Shown: one piece after another, positions 58,810 to 64,000 of the stretch
How the letters are laid out: each line of letters starts with the position of its first letter
Numbering within the stretch: position 1 is the first letter of the stretch
Assembly (NCBI GenBank): GCA_902465605.1
Contig: CABQNT010000002.1
Location: 62,001 to 126,000 of the forward strand
DNA: 64,000 nucleotides
Source of the DNA: Prevotella sp902465605
GTDB lineage: Bacteria; Bacteroidota; Bacteroidia; Bacteroidales; Bacteroidaceae
Direction: 5' to 3'
Program-made: the position numbers and the translations under genes
The notes under the pieces: model-generated
The model's input: only the letters and a program-made list of their open reading frames with translations
The model's database searches: none
What the model was told of the DNA's origin: nothing

Positions 58810-61800
58810 ATGAAAGACGAAAATATAAAGAAAGTTCTGCTACTGGGTTCTGGCGCATTGAAGATTGGTGAAGCTGGTGAATTTGATTATTCCGGTTCAC
58901 AAGCATTGAAAGCACTTCGTCAAGAAGGCGTCTCCACCGTGTTGATTAACCCAAATATTGCAACGGTTCAGACTTCAGAAGGGGTGGCCGACAAGATTTA
59001 TTTCTTACCGGTTCAGCCCTATTTCGTGGAGCGTGTCATCCAAAAGGAAAAACCTGACGGCATCCTGTTGTCGTTTGGCGGGCAAACAGCCTTGAATTGT
59101 GGTGTGGAATTATATAAGAGTGGCATCCTCGAAAAATACCATGTGCGCGTGCTGGGCACACCTGTTCAGGCCATTATCGATACGGAGGATCGCGAACTCT
59201 TCGTGGAGAAGCTGCGCGAGATTGGTGTCAAAACCATCAAGAGCGAGGCGTGTGAAAACATTGAGCAGGCTCGCAAAGCCGCCAAAAGCTTAGGCTACCC
59301 TGTGATTATCCGTGCCGCTTATGCTCTTGGAGGACTGGGTAGTGGATTCTGTGACAATGAGGAAGAACTGAATAAACTAGCAGAAAAGTCATTTTCTTTT
59401 TCGCCTCAGGTTCTCGTAGAGAAGAGCTTGAAGGGATGGAAGGAAATAGAATATGAGGTGGTTCGCGACCGTTATGACAATTGTGTCACCGTATGTAACA
59501 TGGAAAACTTCGACCCGCTTGGCATTCATACCGGTGAGTCGATTGTCATCGCGCCTTCACAGACCTTGTCAAATAGTGAGTATCACAAGCTGCGTGAGTT
59601 GTCTATCAGAATCATCCGACACATCGGAATCATTGGAGAGTGTAACGTTCAGTATGCATTTGACCCCGAAAGCGAAGACTACCGCGTCATTGAAGTGAAT
59701 GCAAGGTTGAGCCGTAGCTCCGCTTTGGCCAGCAAGGCAACAGGCTATCCCTTGGCGTTCGTGGCGGCTAAGTTAGGAATGGGTTATGGTTTGTTCGACC
59801 TGAAGAACTCCGTTACCAAGACCACCAGTGCCTTCTTCGAACCGGCTCTCGACTATGTGGTATGCAAAATCCCACGTTGGGACTTGTCCAAATTCCGTGG
59901 CGTAGACAAAGAATTGGGCTCTTCCATGAAGTCTGTTGGAGAAGTAATGGCCATTGGACGCAACTTTGAGGAGGCTATCCAGAAGGGACTTCGCATGATT
60001 GGACAAGGGATGCACGGCTTTGTGGAGAACAAAGAACTTGAGATTGAGAACATCGACGAGGCTTTGTGCGAGCCAACCGACAAGCGCGTGTTCATCATTT
60101 CCAAGGCCATGCACAAAGGATATACCATTGATCAGATACACGAGTTGACCAAGATTGACAAGTGGTTCTTGCAGAAGCTCAAGCACATCATCGATATAGA
60201 CGAAGCACTGAAACGCTGTACCAGTATCAATGTCTTGGACAAGGAGTTGCTGCGTACGGCCAAAGTTTATGGCTTCACTGACTTCCAGATTGCGCGTGCC
60301 GTAGGTCTTGAGGCCGAAATGGCCAACATGCACCAGGCCATGCTCGTGGTTAGGAAGCTCAGAAAGTCATACGGCATCTTGCCTGTAGTGAAGCAAATCG
60401 ACACCTTGGCGGCCGAGTATCCGGCACAAACCAATTATCTGTATATGACTTATGCAGGCGTTGCCCATGATGTAGCGTTTGAGAAAGACAAACAATCCAT
60501 CATCGTGCTGGGGTCGGGCGCTTATCGTATCGGCAGCTCTGTAGAGTTCGACTGGTGCGGAGTACAGGCGTTGAACACCATCCGACGTGAAGGTTATCGA
60601 TCGGTGATGATTAATTATAACCCCGAAACCGTTTCGACAGATTATGATATGTGCGACCGTCTGTATTTCGACGAGTTGACTTTCGAGCGTGTAATGGATA
60701 TCGTTGAGCTGGAAATGCCGCATGGTGTCATTGTCTCAACAGGCGGTCAGATACCCAACAACTTGGCAATGAAACTCGACGAGCAGCATGTTCCCATCTT
60801 GGGAACAGCCGCCAAGGACATTGACCATGCAGAGGATCGTGCTAAATTCTCTTCCCTGTTGTCGCAACATGGCATCAATCAACCAGAGTGGAGTGCGCTG
60901 ACTTCCATGGACGACATCAATGAATTTGTCGATAGGGTAGGGTTCCCGGTATTGGTTCGCCCGTCTTATGTCCTCTCTGGCGCTGCCATGAACGTGTGCT
61001 CTAATAAGGAAGAGTTGGAAAGATTCTTGAAGTTGGCTGCCAACGTGAGTGAGGATCATCCCGTTGTGGTGTCCAAGTTCATCGAAAATGCCAAGGAAAT
61101 CGAGATGGATGCTGTCGCCATGAAGGGCGAAATCATGGCCTACGCCATATCAGAACACATCGAGTTTGCCGGCGTTCATTCAGGAGATGCAACCATTCAG
61201 TTCCCTCCACAGAAGTTGTATGTCGAAACCGTTCGCCGTATCAAGCGAGTGAGTCGTCAAATTGTCAGTGCATTGCACATCAATGGCCCATTCAACATTC
61301 AGTTTATGGCTCGTGACAACGATATTCTGGTCATCGAGTGTAACTTGCGCGCCTCACGTTCATTCCCGTTCGTCAGCAAGGTACTGAAGCTCAATCTCAT
61401 TGATTTGGCTACGAAGATTATGCTCGGAGTGCCGGTTGAAAAACCCAGGAAAAACCTGTTTGACTTGGATTATGTGGGCATCAAAGCCTCACAATTCTCA
61501 TTCAATCGCTTGCAGAAGGCTGATCCGGTCTTGGGTGTAGACATGTCGTCTACCGGTGAAGTGGGTTGTTTGGGCGATGATACCAATCAAGCATTGTTGA
61601 AGAGTATGCTCAGCGTAGGCCACCGCATTCCCAAGCATACTGTATTGCTTTCAACGGGTGGCGCTAAGCAGAAGGCGGAAATGCTGGATGCAGCGAAGAT
61701 GTTGAAGCAGCATGGATACGAACTTTATGCAACGGCTGGAACCAGTCAATATCTCCAGGAAAATGGTGTTGATAATACTATGGTATATTGGCCAAGCGAT

Positions 61801-62037
61801 GAAGGAAAAGAACCGCAGGCTCTCACGCTGTTGCATGAACATAAAATAGATATGGTGGTGAACATTCCGAAAGACCTTACACCGCGTGAGTTGACCAATG
61901 GTTACATGATTCGTCGCGCAGCCATTGACCTCAATGTGCCACTGATTACAAACAGTAGGTTGGCAAGTGCGTTCATATCCGCCTTCTGTACTCTAAAGAT
62001 GGACGATATTGACATCAAGGCTTGGGATGAGTTCTAG
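58810..62037 (+). CDS. carB: Carbamoyl-phosphate synthase, large subunit
   Basis: Makes carbamoyl phosphate from bicarbonate, ammonia and two ATP. The 1075-residue protein has two ATP-grasp halves (KKVLLLGSGALKIGEAGEFDY at the start, QSIIVLGSGAYRIGSSVEFDW near residue 555), an oligomerisation region between them, and a C-terminal methylglyoxal-synthase-like regulatory domain (from about residue 940; TVLLSTGGAKQKAEMLDAAK), where UMP or ornithine binds in relatives. The length fits. It ends the purF-carAB run. Confidence 0.97.
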   Translation: MKDENIKKVLLLGSGALKIGEAGEFDYSGSQALKALRQEGVSTVLINPNIATVQTSEGVADKIYFLPVQPYFVERVIQKEKPDGILLSFGGQTALNCGVELYKSGILEKYHVRVLGTPVQAIIDTEDRELFVEKLREIGVKTIKSEACENIEQARKAAKSLGYPVIIRAAYALGGLGSGFCDNEEELNKLAEKSFSFSPQVLVEKSLKGWKEIEYEVVRDRYDNCVTVCNMENFDPLGIHTGESIVIAPSQTLSNSEYHKLRELSIRIIRHIGIIGECNVQYAFDPESEDYRVIEVNARLSRSSALASKATGYPLAFVAAKLGMGYGLFDLKNSVTKTTSAFFEPALDYVVCKIPRWDLSKFRGVDKELGSSMKSVGEVMAIGRNFEEAIQKGLRMIGQGMHGFVENKELEIENIDEALCEPTDKRVFIISKAMHKGYTIDQIHELTKIDKWFLQKLKHIIDIDEALKRCTSINVLDKELLRTAKVYGFTDFQIARAVGLEAEMANMHQAMLVVRKLRKSYGILPVVKQIDTLAAEYPAQTNYLYMTYAGVAHDVAFEKDKQSIIVLGSGAYRIGSSVEFDWCGVQALNTIRREGYRSVMINYNPETVSTDYDMCDRLYFDELTFERVMDIVELEMPHGVIVSTGGQIPNNLAMKLDEQHVPILGTAAKDIDHAEDRAKFSSLLSQHGINQPEWSALTSMDDINEFVDRVGFPVLVRPSYVLSGAAMNVCSNKEELERFLKLAANVSEDHPVVVSKFIENAKEIEMDAVAMKGEIMAYAISEHIEFAGVHSGDATIQFPPQKLYVETVRRIKRVSRQIVSALHINGPFNIQFMARDNDILVIECNLRASRSFPFVSKVLKLNLIDLATKIMLGVPVEKPRKNLFDLDYVGIKASQFSFNRLQKADPVLGVDMSSTGEVGCLGDDTNQALLKSMLSVGHRIPKHTVLLSTGGAKQKAEMLDAAKMLKQHGYELYATAGTSQYLQENGVDNTMVYWPSDEGKEPQALTLLHEHKIDMVVNIPKDLTPRELTNGYMIRRAAIDLNVPLITNSRLASAFISAFCTLKMDDIDIKAWDEF

Positions 62038-62047
62038 TAAGTTTCTA

Positions 62048-62149
62048 AGTTTTTGAGTTTTTGAGTTTTTGAGTTGGTGAGTATGCTTCTTCGCACAATC
62101 AATACAAGAACTCAAGAACTCAGAAACTCACCAACTTAAAAACTTATAC
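62048..62149. repeat. Inverted arrays of an 8-bp AGTTnnTG unit
   Basis: Four head-to-tail units AGTTTTTG/AGTTGGTG fill 62048-62079. After a spacer, the complementary arm at 62105-62149 has related units (ACTCAAGAACTCAGAAACTC and so on). The arms could fold into a long imperfect hairpin just after carB. Confidence 0.75.
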
Positions 62150-62157
62150 AAACAAAA

Positions 62158-62184
62158 AACCATCACTCACGAGGAGTGATGGTT
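62158..62184 (-). terminator. Terminator of the small lipoprotein gene
   Basis: AACCATCACTC (62158-62168) pairs with GAGTGATGGTT (62174-62184) over a 5-nt loop, followed on the minus strand by T residues (TTTTGTTTG). Confidence 0.85.
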
Positions 62185-62209
62185 GTTCTCTCAATTTTGT
62201 TCGTATTGA

Positions 62210-62422
62210 TTACTGAGCCTGAGCTACAGAGTCAACTGCTTCAGTAACAGAGTCAACAGCAGCAGCAGCTGTAGAGTCAGCAGCTTCCATTGTAGAATCT
62301 ACTACAGAGTCAGCAGTTGCTTCCAAAGAGTCAACGGCAGCTTCTGTCTGAGATGTTTTGTTACCACAAGATGCGAATGAGATAGCTGCTACAGCTACGA
62401 ACATTAAAACTAATTTCTTCAT
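62210..62422 (-). CDS. Small Ala/Asp/Ser-rich lipoprotein
   Basis: A 70-residue lipoprotein of unknown function. MKKLVLMFVAVAAISFASCG is a signal ending in a lipobox (FASC, Cys19). The mature part is low-complexity and acidic, built from short units such as VDSLEATADS, VVDSTMEAADS and VDSVTEAVDS, with VDS or ADS recurring every 7-8 residues; it may form a helix. A -7 box (62480-62473) and a good terminator indicate a separate, possibly strong, transcript. Small exported proteins of this kind are common in Bacteroidales. Confidence 0.8.
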   Translation of the reverse strand: MKKLVLMFVAVAAISFASCGNKTSQTEAAVDSLEATADSVVDSTMEAADSTAAAAVDSVTEAVDSVAQAQ

Positions 62423-62472
62423 TTCTTTGCTTTTTAAATCTGTAAAACAATCATTTGTTTATTAAAACATTG

Positions 62473-62480
62473 CAAAGGTA
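62473..62480 (-). promoter_or_regulatory. -7 box of the small lipoprotein gene
   Basis: TACCTTTG on the minus strand, 50 bp before the ATG. Confidence 0.5.
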
Positions 62481-62680
62481 AGGCTTTTTTCCTTACCCAA
62501 TACTTTTTTTTAGTCTTTTTTTTGCTTTTGTTTGTAACTTTTCTGTAACTACATGATAATCACTTGTTTGTAATTATTAAAAATATGTTAAATATTTATA
62601 GCTTCTCATTGAGTTTACAAAAATAGGGCATGAAATCGACAATTTGGATGCTCATGTACAGCCATCTGAACTTTTTTCTT

Positions 62681-62688
62681 TAATTTTG
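62681..62688 (+). promoter_or_regulatory. -7 box of the mtaB promoter
   Basis: TAATTTTG, 24 bp before the ATG at 62713. The upstream TTTG is not evident. Confidence 0.5.
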
Positions 62689-62712
62689 CATACCATATTA
62701 AATAAGGTAAGA

Positions 62713-64000
62713 TGATTGATACGAGTGCTTTTCAAGATAAAACCGCTTCCTATTATACACTGGGTTGTAAACTAAATTTCTCCGAGACTTCTACGTTCGG
62801 AGAGATGCTCCAAGCGTTGGGCGTGCGTACCGTTGACAGAGGTGAGCGTGCTGACATCTGCCTCATTAATACCTGTTCGGTCACCGAAGTTGCCGACCAT
62901 AAATGCAGGCAAGCCATTCGTAGGATGGTGCGAGAGAACCCCGGCGCGTTTATCATTGTCACCGGATGTTATGCCCAACTCGAATCAGAAGCAGTGAGCA
63001 AGATACCGGGTGTGGACCTGGTTTTGGGCTCTAATGAGAAAGCCCACTTGGTGCAATATCTCAATGATGCGTGGTTGCGCAGGAATGCATTTCGTGAGCA
63101 GGGTGATGATGTGCCTGATGGTTTGCATGCATTCCAATCGGTCAAGACGAAAGACATCAAGACTTTCCAACCCTCTTGTTCGAAAGGTAACCGCACACGG
63201 TATTTCCTCAAAGTGCAAGATGGGTGCAACTATTTTTGCACCTATTGCACCATACCCTTTGCACGCGGCTTCTCCCGCAATCCTTCCATTGCGTCTTTGG
63301 TTCAGCAGGCCGAGCAGGCTGCGGCAGAAGGTGGGAAGGAAATCGTGTTAACGGGCGTCAATATTGGCGAATTTGGCGAAAAAACCGATGAGACTTTTTT
63401 AGACCTTGTCAAGGCTCTTGATCAGGTGGAGGGCATCCGCCGATTTCGAATTTCCAGCTTGGAACCCGATTTAATGGCCGACGAGTTGATTGATTATTGT
63501 GCGCAGTCCAGAGCCTTCATGCCCCATTTCCATATCCCCTTGCAAAGTGGGTCTGACGAAGTGCTTAAATTGATGCATCGTCATTACGACACCTCGCTGT
63601 TTGCCGACAAGATACACCATATTAAAGAGGTGATGCCGCATGCCTTTATCGGTGTGGATGTCATGGTGGGCTGCCGGGGAGAAAAGCTCGAATACTTTGA
63701 AGAAAGCTACGAGTTCATTCGTTCACTGGACATCACACAGCTACACGTCTTCCCTTATTCCGAGCGTCCCGGCACCCGTGCGCTGTCCATTTCGTATGTC
63801 GTTTCAGAGCATGATAAGAAGTTGCGTTCGAAGCGTCTATTGCAGTTGTCTGACGAAAAGACGCATGCTTTTTATGCCAAGCATGTGGGGCAGGAGGCTG
63901 AGGTGCTGTTTGAGAAGGCCAACCGCGGCCGGGCCATGCACGGTTTCACCCGTAATTACATTCGTGTGGAACTGCCCGCAGCATTGGCCAAAGAAGAATT
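62713..64000 (+). CDS. mtaB: tRNA threonylcarbamoyladenosine methylthiotransferase MtaB, C-terminus beyond the window
   Basis: Radical SAM enzyme that adds a methylthio group to t6A37 of tRNA. The first 429 codons are visible. The N-terminal MTTase domain has cysteines in YYTLGCKLNFSET, CLINTCSVTEVADHKC and VTGCYAQLES, which bind one iron-sulphur cluster. The radical SAM motif CNYFCTYC follows near residue 175 with FARGFSRNPS. A TRAM-like domain is starting at the end (VGQEAEVLFEKANRGRAMHG). The MtaB group is preferred to MiaB from this pattern; the frame is open at base 64000. Confidence 0.93.

Overview
The window looks like a chromosomal segment from a member of the Bacteroidales, most likely Prevotellaceae. 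The evidence is the recurring Bacteroidetes promoter (a TTTG box about 19 bp upstream of TAnnTTTG), the general lack of Shine-Dalgarno sequences, a complete Bat (aerotolerance) operon, a GH57/GH133 glycogen cluster, a phosphate-selective-type porin and a DUF5686 protein beside an AddAB-type nuclease. No rRNA, tRNA or CRISPR was recognised. The genus is inferred, not proven.

Layout. 1-9.9 kb: an OPT transporter cut by the window edge, dnaB, a periplasmic TPR protein, two tandem deoxynucleoside kinases, a SIMPL-domain protein, mscL, gap, miaA and a divergent lipid kinase. 10-15 kb: a glycogen operon (debranching enzyme, glycosyltransferase, GH57 amylase) closed by a strong terminator. 15-22.5 kb: guaA, clpC, a GNAT/FemAB-like acyltransferase, maf and a YpfJ-like metallopeptidase. 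22.6-30.9 kb: a leftward operon of DUF5686 outer-membrane protein, AddA-like helicase-nuclease and AddB-like nuclease, the last two overlapping by 4 bp. 31.6-43.6 kb: moxR, DUF58, a membrane protein, batA, batB, batC and a batD-batE fusion, then a PAP2 phosphatase, a long QueA-type protein and a DUF2027/Smr protein. 43.8-55.7 kb: nadE, two glycosyltransferases, a flippase, a porin, a transposon, and a Wza-like export lipoprotein. 55.8-64 kb: a long PurF-type enzyme, carA, carB, a small lipoprotein and mtaB running off the end.

Most interesting result: positions 51452-54785 read as one 3.3-kb transposable unit. Its outer ends are a perfect 21-bp inverted repeat, and the unit is bracketed by a perfect 8-bp duplication (CATTTTTC at 51444-51451 and 54786-54793). 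Inside are an ISL3-like (ISAon1-type) element with its own left end and an inner right end, followed by a glutamine synthetase gene that is visibly GC-richer than its neighbours. The duplication sits at the outer ends and not at the inner right end, so the glutamine synthetase appears to have travelled as a passenger. The transposase frames look damaged (no ATG, in-frame TAG). The insertion lies between the porin and the export-lipoprotein promoter.

Other structure outside genes includes three families of GAGTT-containing intergenic repeats (near 9.95, 21.45 and 50.07 kb; 43.6 and 53.0 kb; 62.05 kb), a duplicated promoter-leader in front of the glycosyltransferases, and several promoters so close to start codons that near-leaderless transcripts are expected. 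Three of the promoters also show that the longest open frame overstates the gene: the SIMPL protein, the debranching enzyme and the export lipoprotein.
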